From Halarcobacter sp. (GTDB lineage: Bacteria > Campylobacterota > Campylobacteria > Campylobacterales > Arcobacteraceae): DNA of 64,000 nt. Positions 10,424 to 18,840 of the stretch are shown piece after piece. A program made the position numbers and the translations under genes. How positions within the stretch are numbered: the stretch's first letter is position 1; each line of letters opens with the position of its first letter. The stretch spans positions 82,124-146,123 of the forward strand of contig JAQYVX010000010.1 of the NCBI GenBank assembly GCA_030145305.1, given 5' to 3'. The notes under the pieces were generated by a model that saw only the letters and a list, made by a program, of their open reading frames with translations, had not been told where the DNA came from and did no database searches.

Positions 10424-11884
10424 ATGAATAATTTAGAAGAAAGCAAGTTTATAAAACTTATAGAAAACATACCAAACATAGCTGTTCAAGGTTATAATAG
10501 AAATCGAAATGTAATTTATTGGAATAAGGCAAGTGAACTTTTGTACGGTTTTTCAAAAGAAGAAGCCTTAGGTAAAAAACTTGAAGATTTAATAATTTTT
10601 GACTTAATGAAGAATCAGGTAATTAAACTTATTCAAAATTGGTATGAAAATGATGAAGTTATAGCTGCTGGAGAGCTTAATTTAAAACATAAAGATGGTC
10701 ACTGTATTTATGTTTATTCTTCTCACGTAATGTTTGAGGAAGATAATAACCCTTCAGAAATGTTTTGTATTGATATTGACTTAAGTTTTCAAAAAAAACA
10801 AGAAGAATTATTTCATAGTTTTTTTGAACTGCCTATTAACTTACAATTTATTGCTAATACAAAAGGAACTATTCTTCAAGTTAATAATACAGTTAAAAGT
10901 ATGCTTGGGTATGAAAGAGAAGAATTGATTAATACCTCTTTTATGGATTTAGTTCATCCTGATGATATTGAAGCTACAGTAAAAAAGATGAAAAAACTAG
11001 AAGATGGCGAATCTATTCATTATTTTGAAAATAGATATAGACATGCAAATGGTAAGTTTATTAACTTAGCTTGGTCAGCAGTTACAAATAAAGCTGATAA
11101 TTTAGTTTATGGTAGTGCTCAGAATATAACTGAAGCAAAATTAATAGAATTGGAAAAAAATAAACAAGAACGAATTGTTTTACATCAATCAAGAATAGCA
11201 GCAGTAGGAGAAATGCTTGGTAATATTGCCCATCAGTGGAGACAACCTCTATCTGTAATATCTACAGCAGCCACGGGATTAAAATTATCTTTGGAATTTG
11301 AAGAAAAAATAGATAAAAAAGAGATTGCAAATACACTTGATATTGTAAATGATAATGTGCAATATTTATCTAAAACAATCGATGATTTTAGGAATTTTTT
11401 TAAAGATGATTTAACTTTATTAAAAGAATCAAATTTGAAAGATACTTTCAAAAAAATAAGAAACCTTACATCAGCTAGCTTCGATAATAGTTTTATAAAA
11501 TACTCACAAGATATTGATGATATTTATTTAGTGCTTAATGAAAATCTTCTAATTCAAGCATTGATTAATTTATATAATAATTCAAAAGATGCTTTAATAG
11601 ATAAAAAATATAGTAGATGCTTTTTTGTTTCAGTTAAAAAAAATAAAAAGAATATTGTTATAAAAATCTCAGATAATGGTGGAGGGATTAAAGATACAAT
11701 AATTGATAAGATATTTGATCCATACTTTACAACAAAACATGAGTCAATTGGTACAGGAATAGGTTTATATATGACTAATCAAATTATAACTAAACAAATG
11801 AAAGGAAATACTAGCGTAAAAAATATTGAATTTGAATGTGATGGAAATAAATACCCTGGTGCTGAATTTACAATCAAGTTTTAA
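10424..11884 (+). CDS. PAS-PAS sensor histidine kinase, cytoplasmic
   Basis: About 486 residues. Two PAS domains come first (about 10-125 and 130-245; the second contains GYEREELINTSFMDLVHPDD). The dimerisation/phosphoacceptor box is GNIAHQWRQPLSV with His270, and the HATPase domain has N (LYNNSKDAL), G1 (ISDNGGGI) and G2 (GTGIGLYM) motifs. There is no transmembrane segment, so it probably senses an internal cue. No response regulator lies beside it. I chose the ATG at 10424; the TTG eight codons upstream has no good ribosome-binding site. Confidence 0.9.
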   Translation: MNNLEESKFIKLIENIPNIAVQGYNRNRNVIYWNKASELLYGFSKEEALGKKLEDLIIFDLMKNQVIKLIQNWYENDEVIAAGELNLKHKDGHCIYVYSSHVMFEEDNNPSEMFCIDIDLSFQKKQEELFHSFFELPINLQFIANTKGTILQVNNTVKSMLGYEREELINTSFMDLVHPDDIEATVKKMKKLEDGESIHYFENRYRHANGKFINLAWSAVTNKADNLVYGSAQNITEAKLIELEKNKQERIVLHQSRIAAVGEMLGNIAHQWRQPLSVISTAATGLKLSLEFEEKIDKKEIANTLDIVNDNVQYLSKTIDDFRNFFKDDLTLLKESNLKDTFKKIRNLTSASFDNSFIKYSQDIDDIYLVLNENLLIQALINLYNNSKDALIDKKYSRCFFVSVKKNKKNIVIKISDNGGGIKDTIIDKIFDPYFTTKHESIGTGIGLYMTNQIITKQMKGNTSVKNIEFECDGNKYPGAEFTIKF

Positions 11885-11930
11885 TTTAAAAAAATAAAAG
11901 TGGATTGAGTTAGTCTTGAATATAAAAAGC

Positions 11931-11970
11931 AAAAAAAAAAGGAGAAAACATCTGTTTTCTCCTTTTTTAT
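11931..11970. terminator. Bidirectional Rho-independent terminator
   Basis: A 10-bp stem (GGAGAAAACA at 11941-11950 with TGTTTTCTCC at 11953-11962) is flanked by a 10-A run on the left and a T run on the right. It can end the kinase transcript on the plus strand and is even stronger for transcription on the minus strand. Confidence 0.85.
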
Positions 11971-12095
11971 ATTAAGTTATAAATAAACTTTTATTTATAA
12001 CAATTTACTACACTGTAAATTTATTTTAAATTAGTTTTTTAACAATACTAAAAATGTGAAACCTTCGTCATTTACACCTCCATATCGTTTGATAT
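11931..12095 (-). ncRNA. Candidate structured small RNA (minus strand)
   Basis: Within the 512-bp gap 11885-12396 the minus strand carries TTGCTT (12125-12130), a 17-bp spacer and TACAAT (12102-12107). About 165 nt of sequence follows and ends in the strong terminator at 11941-11962 with a long T run. The presumed transcript contains further inverted repeats: a perfect 12-bp stem at 11976-11987/11990-12001 and a 6-bp stem at 12003-12020. It also has a strong GGAGG (12077-12081) before a very short frame of seven codons. It matches no RNA family that I recognise. Promoter and terminator are seen; transcription is inferred. Confidence 0.4.
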
Positions 12096-12292
12096 ATTAA
12101 AATTGTAGCACTTTTTATTTGTAAAAGCAAATTTTTTATCTTAAAATTCGAATATTTATTAAAATTTATTCAAATGTCCTATTATATAGGCCTTATAGAG
12201 ATTTTAAAATATAAAAAATAGTTCAGATTAGCTTGATTTGATATGAAATGTGTAAAATTTTCTCTCTATCCTTAAATGAATTAGAAATTTAT

Positions 12293-12316
12293 ATGCAAAT
12301 TTCTTTAAATTTGCAT
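12293..12316. repeat. Perfect 10-bp inverted repeat upstream of the phosphatase gene
   Basis: ATGCAAATTT at 12293-12302 and AAATTTGCAT at 12307-12316 are separated by 4 bases. There is no clear T tract, so it may be an operator or a weak terminator. It lies about 80 bp before the inositol-phosphatase-family gene. Nothing else is evident between it and 12120. Confidence 0.5.
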
Positions 12317-12396
12317 AATCTTTCATCATTTTTTTCTAAATCAACACTTTCGTAACTATCTTTTGTTAGAATTCTAAAAAATATTATGGATGTAAA

Positions 12397-13167
12397 ATGA
12401 AAATAAAATTAATTAAGATAATAAAAGAAGCGGGTGAACTTTTAAAAGATGGGTATTATTCAAAAAAAGATGTTACTTTTAAAGCAAAAAAAGACTTAGT
12501 GACAAAATATGATATTGGAATAGAGAATTTTTTAAAAGAAAAGTTTCTAGCAGAGTTTAAAGATTTTAATGTAATAGCCGAAGAATCAGATAACTCAAAC
12601 TGTAAATTTGCTAATTCTATTATAGTAGATCCAATAGATGGAACAACAAACTTTGTAAACCAAGTTCCTCATATTTGTATTTCAGTTGGAGTTTATAAAG
12701 ATAAAAAACCTTATATTGGAATAGTATACAATCCTATTTTGGATGAACTTTATGAAGCTGAGATTGGAAAAGGTGCCTTTTTAAATGGTGAAAAAATTGA
12801 AGTATCAAAAGAAGAAGATTTTCAAAAAGCTTTAGTTTCAACAGGCTTTCCATATACAAGTGGAACTTGCGAAGATGATTTAAATGATGTAGTAAATAAA
12901 ATAAAAAATATTCTACCAAAATGTCAAGACATAAGAAGATTAGGCTCAGCAGCTCTTGATTTATGTTATGTGGCACGTGGAACTTATGAGGCTTATTATG
13001 AAATGAATTTAAAAGCTTGGGATGTAAGTGCTGGAATTATTATTTTAAGTGAAGCTGGTGGTAAAATTTCAACTCTAGATGGAAGCGATTATAAACTATT
13101 TGAAGACAAGTATCTTCTTAGTTCAAATGGTTATGTACACAACTCTTTAGTGTCAAATTTAAAGTAA
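12397..13167 (+). CDS. Inositol monophosphatase family protein
   Basis: A 256-residue Mg-dependent phosphatase of the IMPase/SuhB/CysQ superfamily. Metal-binding residues are visible: EE in VIAEESDN, Asp78 and Asp81 in DPIDGTTNF, and Asp209 in AWDVSAGIIILSEAGG. The substrate could be inositol phosphate, PAP or a sugar phosphate; the sequence does not decide. It is followed 81 bp later by glmS on the same strand. Confidence 0.88.
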   Translation: MKIKLIKIIKEAGELLKDGYYSKKDVTFKAKKDLVTKYDIGIENFLKEKFLAEFKDFNVIAEESDNSNCKFANSIIVDPIDGTTNFVNQVPHICISVGVYKDKKPYIGIVYNPILDELYEAEIGKGAFLNGEKIEVSKEEDFQKALVSTGFPYTSGTCEDDLNDVVNKIKNILPKCQDIRRLGSAALDLCYVARGTYEAYYEMNLKAWDVSAGIIILSEAGGKISTLDGSDYKLFEDKYLLSSNGYVHNSLVSNLK

Positions 13168-13248
13168 TAAATTTTTTAGCAAAGTATTTATTTACCATAT
13201 TTTAGCTATTATGCCTAATTTTAAAACAGAACTAAAAGGTTTATTGCT

Positions 13249-15078
13249 ATGTGTGGAATAGTTGGCTATATAGGAAAACAAGATACAACAAAATTTTTAC
13301 TTGATGGATTAAAAGAGTTAGAATATAGAGGTTATGATTCAGCTGGAATTGCACTTTTGAATAAAGATAAGATTGATGTCTTTAAAGCTCTTGGAAAACT
13401 TAATAATCTAATTGAAAAAGTTGAAAATTCAGATTTAGGTACTTATGAAATTGGTATTGGACATACTAGATGGGCAACACATGGTAAACCTACAGAATTA
13501 AATGCTCATCCACACTTGGGTGAATACTCTTATGTTGTTCACAATGGAATTATTGAAAATTATAAAGAGTTAAAAGAAGAATTAATTAATGCTGGACATA
13601 AGTTTGTTTCACAAACAGATACAGAAGTGATAGTTCATCTTTTTGAAAATTATTTAAATAAAGCTAACGAGCAGTCGCAAGAGAACAAAGTTAATAATAC
13701 AAACCAAGCTTTTAAAGATACAATTGAAAGATTAGAGGGTGCTTTTTCAATTCTACTAATCTCAAAAGCTGATCCTACAAAAATATTTTTCTTCAAACAT
13801 GGAAGTCCACTTATTGTGGCAAGAGGAAAAGAAGACAATGAAGTTTTATTTGCTTCTTCAGATGCTCCTTTAATTGGATTAGCAAAAGAAGTAGTATATT
13901 TAGAAGATGGAGTTGGTGGAATTGCAAGTAAAAATGGAATTGAATTTTTAAGTGATGATTATTCATGGTCAACTCTTCCCACATCAAAACAATTTGCTCA
14001 AAAAGATGGCTTTAGATTTTTTATGGAAAAAGAGATTTATGAACAAAGTTCTGTAGTAAGTGATTGTATGCTAGGACGAATTCAAGATGAAGAAATTTTA
14101 TTTGATGAAATTGAAGAATCAATTTTAGATGGAATAAAAGAGATTAAAATTTGTGCTTGTGGAACTTCTTTTCATGCTGGATTAACTTCTTCATATCTTT
14201 TTGAAAGATTATCAAAAATTAAATGTAGTATTGAAGTTGCTAGTGAGTTTAGATATAAAGAACCAATGCTTACAAAAGATACACTTTTTATTGTTATTTC
14301 TCAAAGTGGGGAAACCGCTGATACTTTAGAAGCTTTAAAAATGGCAAAAAAAGCAGGACTTAAAACCTTAGTTATTTGTAATGTTGATAATTCATCTATG
14401 ACTAGAATGGCTGATTTTACAATACTTACACGTGCAGGAATTGAAAAAGGAGTTGCCTCTACTAAAGCTTTCTCAACTCAGACAGCTGTTTTATGGATGT
14501 TATCACTTTATTTTGCTAAAATAAATGCTTCAATTTCATTTGAGAAATTACAGAGCGAACTTCTTGCTTTGAGAGAAGTTCCAAAATCTTTAATTATAGA
14601 TGATAAAATACACGAAAAGACTAAGAGGTTATCAAAAAGATATCTTCATGGTCATGGTTTTTTCTTTATAGGACGAGACGTCTTTTTCCCATTAGCCCTA
14701 GAAGGTGCTTTAAAATTAAAAGAAATTTCATATTTACATGCGGAAGGATATCCAGCAGGTGAAATGAAACATGGTCCAATTGCTTTAGCTGATCCTGAAT
14801 TATTCACGATTGCTTTAATGCCACAAAATTTATTATATGATAAAATTAAATCTAATGTTGAAGAGTTAAGTGCAAGAGATAGTACAATTTGTACTGTTTC
14901 CCCTCTTGATTTTGAACTAAGTGATGATTTTATTAGAACTCAAGAAACTTCTCATTATATGTTAGAGTTTTTTGAAATGTTAGTTGTATTACAACTCCTT
15001 TCTATGGAGATTTCAGTACGACTAGGTAATGATGTTGACATGCCAAGAAACTTGGCAAAGTCTGTTACTGTTGAATAA
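13249..15078 (+). CDS. glmS: Glutamine-fructose-6-phosphate aminotransferase (isomerizing)
   Basis: 609 residues, the normal length. The glutaminase domain starts with the catalytic Cys2 (MCGIVGYIG), with GHTRWATHG and HNGIIENY following. Two SIS sugar-isomerase domains then bind fructose-6-phosphate (CGTSFHAG, SQSGETADT), and the C terminus is DMPRNLAKSVTVE. It makes glucosamine-6-phosphate, the first step toward UDP-GlcNAc for peptidoglycan and lipid A. I saw no ribozyme-like leader upstream. Confidence 0.97.
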   Translation: MCGIVGYIGKQDTTKFLLDGLKELEYRGYDSAGIALLNKDKIDVFKALGKLNNLIEKVENSDLGTYEIGIGHTRWATHGKPTELNAHPHLGEYSYVVHNGIIENYKELKEELINAGHKFVSQTDTEVIVHLFENYLNKANEQSQENKVNNTNQAFKDTIERLEGAFSILLISKADPTKIFFFKHGSPLIVARGKEDNEVLFASSDAPLIGLAKEVVYLEDGVGGIASKNGIEFLSDDYSWSTLPTSKQFAQKDGFRFFMEKEIYEQSSVVSDCMLGRIQDEEILFDEIEESILDGIKEIKICACGTSFHAGLTSSYLFERLSKIKCSIEVASEFRYKEPMLTKDTLFIVISQSGETADTLEALKMAKKAGLKTLVICNVDNSSMTRMADFTILTRAGIEKGVASTKAFSTQTAVLWMLSLYFAKINASISFEKLQSELLALREVPKSLIIDDKIHEKTKRLSKRYLHGHGFFFIGRDVFFPLALEGALKLKEISYLHAEGYPAGEMKHGPIALADPELFTIALMPQNLLYDKIKSNVEELSARDSTICTVSPLDFELSDDFIRTQETSHYMLEFFEMLVVLQLLSMEISVRLGNDVDMPRNLAKSVTVE

Positions 15079-15134
15079 ATATTAATTTTTTATTTTTTTA
15101 TTAGAATTTAAAGATAAAAATAAGTATAGATTTA

Positions 15135-15186
15135 ATGGAAAACAAAAATGGAAAACAAAATAGGAAAACAAACATGGAAAACAAAA
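15135..15186 (+). repeat. Four-copy 13-bp tandem repeat across the metK start
   Basis: Units begin at 15135, 15148, 15161 and 15174. Copies 1, 2 and 4 read ATGGAAAACAAAA; copy 3 reads TAGGAAAACAAAC. Three copies carry an ATG. Copy 3 supplies the AGGA (15162-15165) that serves as ribosome-binding site for the ATG in copy 4. Because 13 is not a multiple of 3, a change in copy number shifts the upstream ATGs relative to the metK frame. Confidence 0.9.
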
Positions 15187-16382
15187 CAAACTACTTATTT
15201 ACAAGCGAAGTTGTAAGCCCAGGGCATCCAGATAAGTGTGCAGATATTATTGCAGATACAATAGTTGATAGATTAATTATTGAAGATAAAAATAGTAGAG
15301 TTGCCTCTGAGGTATTTGTAGCTGGAAAACACGTTATAATTGGTGGGGAAGTAAAATCACAATGCCAATTATCACAAAAAGATTATGAAGATTTAGTAAA
15401 AGATGCTTTAGCTAAAATAGGTTATGACGGAAAATCTTCTTTTACAAAAGAACAATGTTTACATCCTGATGATATACAAGTACAGGTTTTATTAAACCAA
15501 CAATCTCCTGATATCTCTCAAGGTGTTGATCAAGAAACTGGTGAAACTGGAGCGGGAGATCAAGGAATTATGTTTGGTTTTGCATCAAATGAAACTGCTG
15601 ATTATATGCCAGCTGCGATTACTTATGCACGAATGTTAGCTGATAAAGTTTATCATTATGCCCTTTCTCATAATCATAAACTTGGTGTTGATATTAAAAC
15701 TCAAGTTACAGTTGATTATGGAACAAAAGAAAATTTTGAAAATTGTAAACCACAAAAAATTCATACAATTGTTGTGTCTGCTCCTTCAGTTGAAGATATG
15801 CCAATTGAAGAGGTTAGAGAGTTAATTCAAGGACTAATTGATGATACAGGATTACCTACTTCTATGTATAATAAAGATGAAACTATTATTCATATCAATC
15901 CAACAGGAAGATATGTAAGTCATTCACCTTTACATGATTCAGGCTTAACAGGACGAAAACTTATTGTTGATTCATTTGGAGGATATTCTCCAATTGGTGG
16001 AGGAGCACAATCTTCAAAGGATTATACAAAAGTTGATAGAAGTGGACTATATGCTGCACGTTGGATTGCAAAAAATATTGTTGCAGCAGGACTTGCAAGT
16101 AAAGTAAATGTTCAAATCTCATATGCAATTGGAGTGGCTCGTCCAACTTCAGTTTCTGTTGATACTATGGGAACTTATACAAAATATGATGATGATAAAT
16201 TATCTTCAATTGTAATGAATACTTATCCTTTAACTCCAAGATGGATTACAGAACAATTTAATCTAGATAAACCTTCAGCAGAAACTTTTCTTTATGCAGA
16301 TGTTGCGGCAAGAGGACAAGTTGGACAAAGTGATTATCCTTGGGAAAAACTTGACGAAGTAGAAAAACTTAAAAATATATAA
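15174..16382 (+). CDS. metK: S-adenosylmethionine synthetase
   Basis: About 402 residues from the ATG at 15174. The ATP/methionine-binding SEVVSPGHPDKCADIIAD, GAGDQGIMFGFA and GGGAQSSKDYTKVDRS-type loops are present. It makes SAM from methionine and ATP. Two in-frame starts are possible. The ATG at 15135 adds 13 residues encoded by a 13-bp repeat and has no clear ribosome-binding site. The ATG at 15174 has AGGA eight bases upstream and gives the usual family N terminus, so I prefer it. Confidence 0.96.
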   Translation: MENKTNYLFTSEVVSPGHPDKCADIIADTIVDRLIIEDKNSRVASEVFVAGKHVIIGGEVKSQCQLSQKDYEDLVKDALAKIGYDGKSSFTKEQCLHPDDIQVQVLLNQQSPDISQGVDQETGETGAGDQGIMFGFASNETADYMPAAITYARMLADKVYHYALSHNHKLGVDIKTQVTVDYGTKENFENCKPQKIHTIVVSAPSVEDMPIEEVRELIQGLIDDTGLPTSMYNKDETIIHINPTGRYVSHSPLHDSGLTGRKLIVDSFGGYSPIGGGAQSSKDYTKVDRSGLYAARWIAKNIVAAGLASKVNVQISYAIGVARPTSVSVDTMGTYTKYDDDKLSSIVMNTYPLTPRWITEQFNLDKPSAETFLYADVAARGQVGQSDYPWEKLDEVEKLKNI

Positions 16383-16405
16383 TATAATAAAAAACAAAAA
16401 CATAG

Positions 16406-16424
16406 GTTCCTCTAAAAGAGGAAC
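16406..16424 (+). other. Hairpin between metK and accD
   Basis: GTTCCTC at 16406-16412 and GAGGAAC at 16418-16424 form a 7-bp stem with a 5-base loop, ending 18 bases before the accD start. It lacks a proper T run, so it may act as a weak terminator or a processing site rather than a full stop. Confidence 0.5.
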
Positions 16425-16442
16425 TAATTTAAAGGAAATATA

Positions 16443-17312
16443 ATGGATTTAAAAAATTTATTTAGTAAAATTTCATTTGATAGCAAAGACAAAGAACAAC
16501 CAACAAAAAATGATGCTCCAACACACTGGATAAAATGTCCAGAATGTTCATCTTTAATGTTTTTTAAAGAAGTAGAGAATCAAAATAATATTTGTCCTAA
16601 ATGTAATTTTCATATGAGAATTGGTGCAAAAAGAAGAATTGAAATTTTAACTGATGCTGACTCTTTTGTTGAATACGATGCAGATTTAAAACCAATTGAT
16701 CCTTTAAAGTTTGTTGATAAAAAATCTTATAAAAAAAGAGTAGATGAAGCTGTTAAAAAAACAGGTAGAACTTCTGCTGTTGTAAGTGGAGAGTGTACTA
16801 TAAATGGGATATCTGTGCAAATAGTAGTATTTGATTTTGCATTTATGGGTGGAAGTTTAGGTTCTGTTGAAGGTGAGAAGATTGTAAGAGCTGTAAACAG
16901 AGCTATGGAAAAACATGAAGGTTTAGTTATTGTTTCAGCTTCAGGAGGTGCACGAATGCAAGAATCAACTTTTTCATTAATGCAAATGGCAAAAACATCA
17001 GCAGCATTAAAAAGAATGGATAAAGTAAAACTTCCATTCATCTCAGTTTTAACTGACCCTACAATGGGTGGAGTTTCTGCATCTTTTGCCTTTTTAGGTG
17101 ATATTATTATGGCAGAACCAGGAGCTTTAGTTGGCTTTGCTGGACAAAGAGTTATTAAACAAACTATTGGAGCTGATCTTCCTGAAGGCTTCCAAAGAGC
17201 AGAATTCTTACTTGAAAAAGGTTCAATTGATATGGTTGTTAATAGAAAAGATATGAAAAAAACATTGTCAGATCTTTTAACAATGTTTTCAAAAACAGCT
17301 ACTGCTAGTTAA
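16443..17312 (+). CDS. accD: Acetyl-CoA carboxylase carboxyltransferase subunit beta
   Basis: 289 residues. The N-terminal zinc ribbon has Cys32/Cys35 (CPEC) and Cys51/Cys54 (CPKC), followed by the crotonase-like carboxyltransferase fold with [12 protein letters not shown] and [18 protein letters not shown]. With AccA it transfers the carboxyl group to acetyl-CoA to make malonyl-CoA for fatty acid synthesis. Its stop overlaps the ATG of the following ThiE-like gene by one base (TAATG). accA is not in the window. Confidence 0.96.
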   Translation: MDLKNLFSKISFDSKDKEQPTKNDAPTHWIKCPECSSLMFFKEVENQNNICPKCNFHMRIGAKRRIEILTDADSFVEYDADLKPIDPLKFVDKKSYKKRVDEAVKKTGRTSAVVSGECTINGISVQIVVFDFAFMGGSLGSVEGEKIVRAVNRAMEKHEGLVIVSASGGARMQESTFSLMQMAKTSAALKRMDKVKLPFISVLTDPTMGGVSASFAFLGDIIMAEPGALVGFAGQRVIKQTIGADLPEGFQRAEFLLEKGSIDMVVNRKDMKKTLSDLLTMFSKTATAS

Positions 17313-17917
17313 TGCGTAATAGGTTAGATGAGGCTTTAGGTTTTAAACTTGAAGCTTCTAATCTTCTTTATGCATTATGTGACTTTCAAACACTTCTAAA
17401 AAAAGAGATTCTTTTAGATAATTTTATTGAACTTGCATTAAAATTTGATGCAAAAATTATTCAGTATAGAGATAAAGTAAATTCAAATGAAACACAAATT
17501 GAGAATTTAATGTATCTTAAAAAAAAGCTTAATATTCCCATAATTATAAATGATAAAATCGAACTTATAAATTATGCTGATGGACTTCATTTAGGTCAAG
17601 AGGATTTTTTTAAAATACATTCTAATAAAAAACTTGCTACAAAACTAATTCGAAAGAAAATAGGGAATAAACTTTTAGGAATTTCAACTCATAATGAAGT
17701 TGAAATTCTAGAAGCTAATGAACTTGATATTGATATGATAGGTTTGGGAGCTTATAAAAATACTTCTACAAAAAATGTGCCAAATTTATTAGGTGAAAGA
17801 ATTTCGTATTTAGCAAAAATTTCTTCAAATCCAGTTTGTGCAATTGGTGGAGTTGAAATAAATGATAAAATAAAAAATGTCTCTTTTAATGTTGTAGGAA
17901 GTGGACTATATAATTAA
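17312..17917 (+). CDS. Thiamine phosphate synthase family protein (ThiE/TenI-like)
   Basis: 201 residues with a TIM-barrel ThiE-like pattern: IIQYRDK, IPIIINDKIEL, ADGLHLGQED, GISTHN, IGLGAYKNTSTK and AIGGV. ThiE joins the thiazole and pyrimidine moieties of thiamine. The catalytic-type Lys and the phosphate-loop Gly-Gly are present, but I cannot separate ThiE from TenI. An unusual N-terminal stretch of about 30 residues ([15 protein letters not shown]) precedes the barrel. It is translationally coupled to accD and followed by rlmH after 15 bp. Confidence 0.78.
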   Translation: MRNRLDEALGFKLEASNLLYALCDFQTLLKKEILLDNFIELALKFDAKIIQYRDKVNSNETQIENLMYLKKKLNIPIIINDKIELINYADGLHLGQEDFFKIHSNKKLATKLIRKKIGNKLLGISTHNEVEILEANELDIDMIGLGAYKNTSTKNVPNLLGERISYLAKISSNPVCAIGGVEINDKIKNVSFNVVGSGLYN

Positions 17918-17932
17918 AAAAATAGGAATTTT

Positions 17933-18391
17933 ATGGCTAAAATTAATATATATGCAATTGTAAAACCAACTTCAGATGAATTTGACAAAATCTCAAAAGA
18001 GTTTATAAAGATGTGCTCAAAATACGCAAAAGTAGAAGTTCATTCGATTTTTAATAAGAACATCTCAAAAGCACAAACTATTGGTGAAAAAGAAGCAAAA
18101 GAGTCTTATACTAAAGCTTACCTCCCTCTAATGAATGGATATTGTATTGCTTTAGATGTATTAGGTCAAAATCTTGATAGTTTTGAATTTTCAAAAATCA
18201 TAACAAGTAATAGTGAAGTTAGTTTTTTTATAGGTGGAGCATATGGTTTTGAAAAAGAATTTTTAAAAAAATGTAATAAAATAATTAGTTTAAGTTCTCT
18301 CACTATGGCACATAAAATAGTTACTCTTGTACTATTAGAACAGATTTTCAGAGGTCTTGCAATAAAAAATAATCATCCATATCATAAATAA
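17933..18391 (+). CDS. rlmH: 23S rRNA pseudouridine-1915 N3-methyltransferase
   Basis: A 152-residue SPOUT-class methyltransferase. The SAM-binding knot is visible in SFFIGGAYGFEKEF, and the C-terminal signature is LSSLTMAHKIVTLVLLEQIFR followed by NHPYHK, which defines the RlmH/YbeA family. It methylates pseudouridine 1915 of 23S rRNA in assembled ribosomes. A 19-bp direct duplication spans its last codons and stop. Confidence 0.94.
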   Translation: MAKINIYAIVKPTSDEFDKISKEFIKMCSKYAKVEVHSIFNKNISKAQTIGEKEAKESYTKAYLPLMNGYCIALDVLGQNLDSFEFSKIITSNSEVSFFIGGAYGFEKEFLKKCNKIISLSSLTMAHKIVTLVLLEQIFRGLAIKNNHPYHK

Positions 18392-18408
18392 TCATCCACA
18401 TCATAAAT
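18371..18408 (+). repeat. 19-bp tandem duplication over the rlmH stop
   Basis: The segment beginning AATCATCCATATCATAAAT at 18371 is repeated from 18390 with a single T-to-C change. The first copy encodes the last residues and stop of rlmH; the second is non-coding. It looks like a recent replication-slippage duplication. Confidence 0.85.
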
Positions 18409-18459
18409 AATTTATATATATTTCAGTATAATATCTAAATTTTTTAAATAAGGTGAAAT

Positions 18460-18810
18460 ATGGCTAATACAAAACAGATTGAAGAATTAAAAATAATCTT
18501 ACTTGATAGAAAAGAAAAAATAAATAGAAACATTCAAGGTAGCAGAGATAGCATTGATTCTTTAAAAGACTCTGAGTGTAAAGATGAATTTGATTATGCA
18601 GAAGTTTCAAGTGATAGCTTTAAAGAAGGTATAATAGCAAACCAACAAATTAAAGAATTAAATGAAATAGAAGATGCTTTAAAAGGTATTGAAAAAGGTA
18701 CTTATGGAATTTGTGAAATGTGTGATGAGTCAATTGCTATTGGGCGATTAAGAGCTAAACCATTTGCAAAGTTTTGTACTCCTTGTAGAGAAATATATGA
18801 AGCTGAATAA
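18460..18810 (+). CDS. dksA: DksA/TraR-type C4 zinc finger transcription factor
   Basis: A 116-residue protein with an N-terminal coiled-coil hairpin (about 1-75, acidic tip near DEFDYAEVSSDS). The C-terminal C4 zinc finger is CEMCDESI...CTPC. DksA proteins enter the RNA polymerase secondary channel and work with ppGpp to adjust rRNA and amino-acid promoters. An AAGGTGAAAT ribosome-binding site precedes it. The length fits the short epsilonproteobacterial DksA; a DksA-like paralogue remains possible. Confidence 0.85.
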   Translation: MANTKQIEELKIILLDRKEKINRNIQGSRDSIDSLKDSECKDEFDYAEVSSDSFKEGIIANQQIKELNEIEDALKGIEKGTYGICEMCDESIAIGRLRAKPFAKFCTPCREIYEAE

Positions 18811-18840
18811 TAAAAAGTAGAACAACAAAAAGGATAAGAT

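Noticed and set aside
12048..12071. Seven-codon minus-strand frame behind GGAGG
   Set aside because: Too short to call a gene. I kept it only as part of the small RNA candidate.
13168..13248. glmS ribozyme
   Set aside because: The gap is only 81 bp and AT-rich, too short for the ribozyme, which is known from Gram-positive bacteria.
15079..15173. SAM riboswitch before metK
   Set aside because: The leader is short and AT-rich with a simple repeat. No SAM-I/II/III-like helices were seen.
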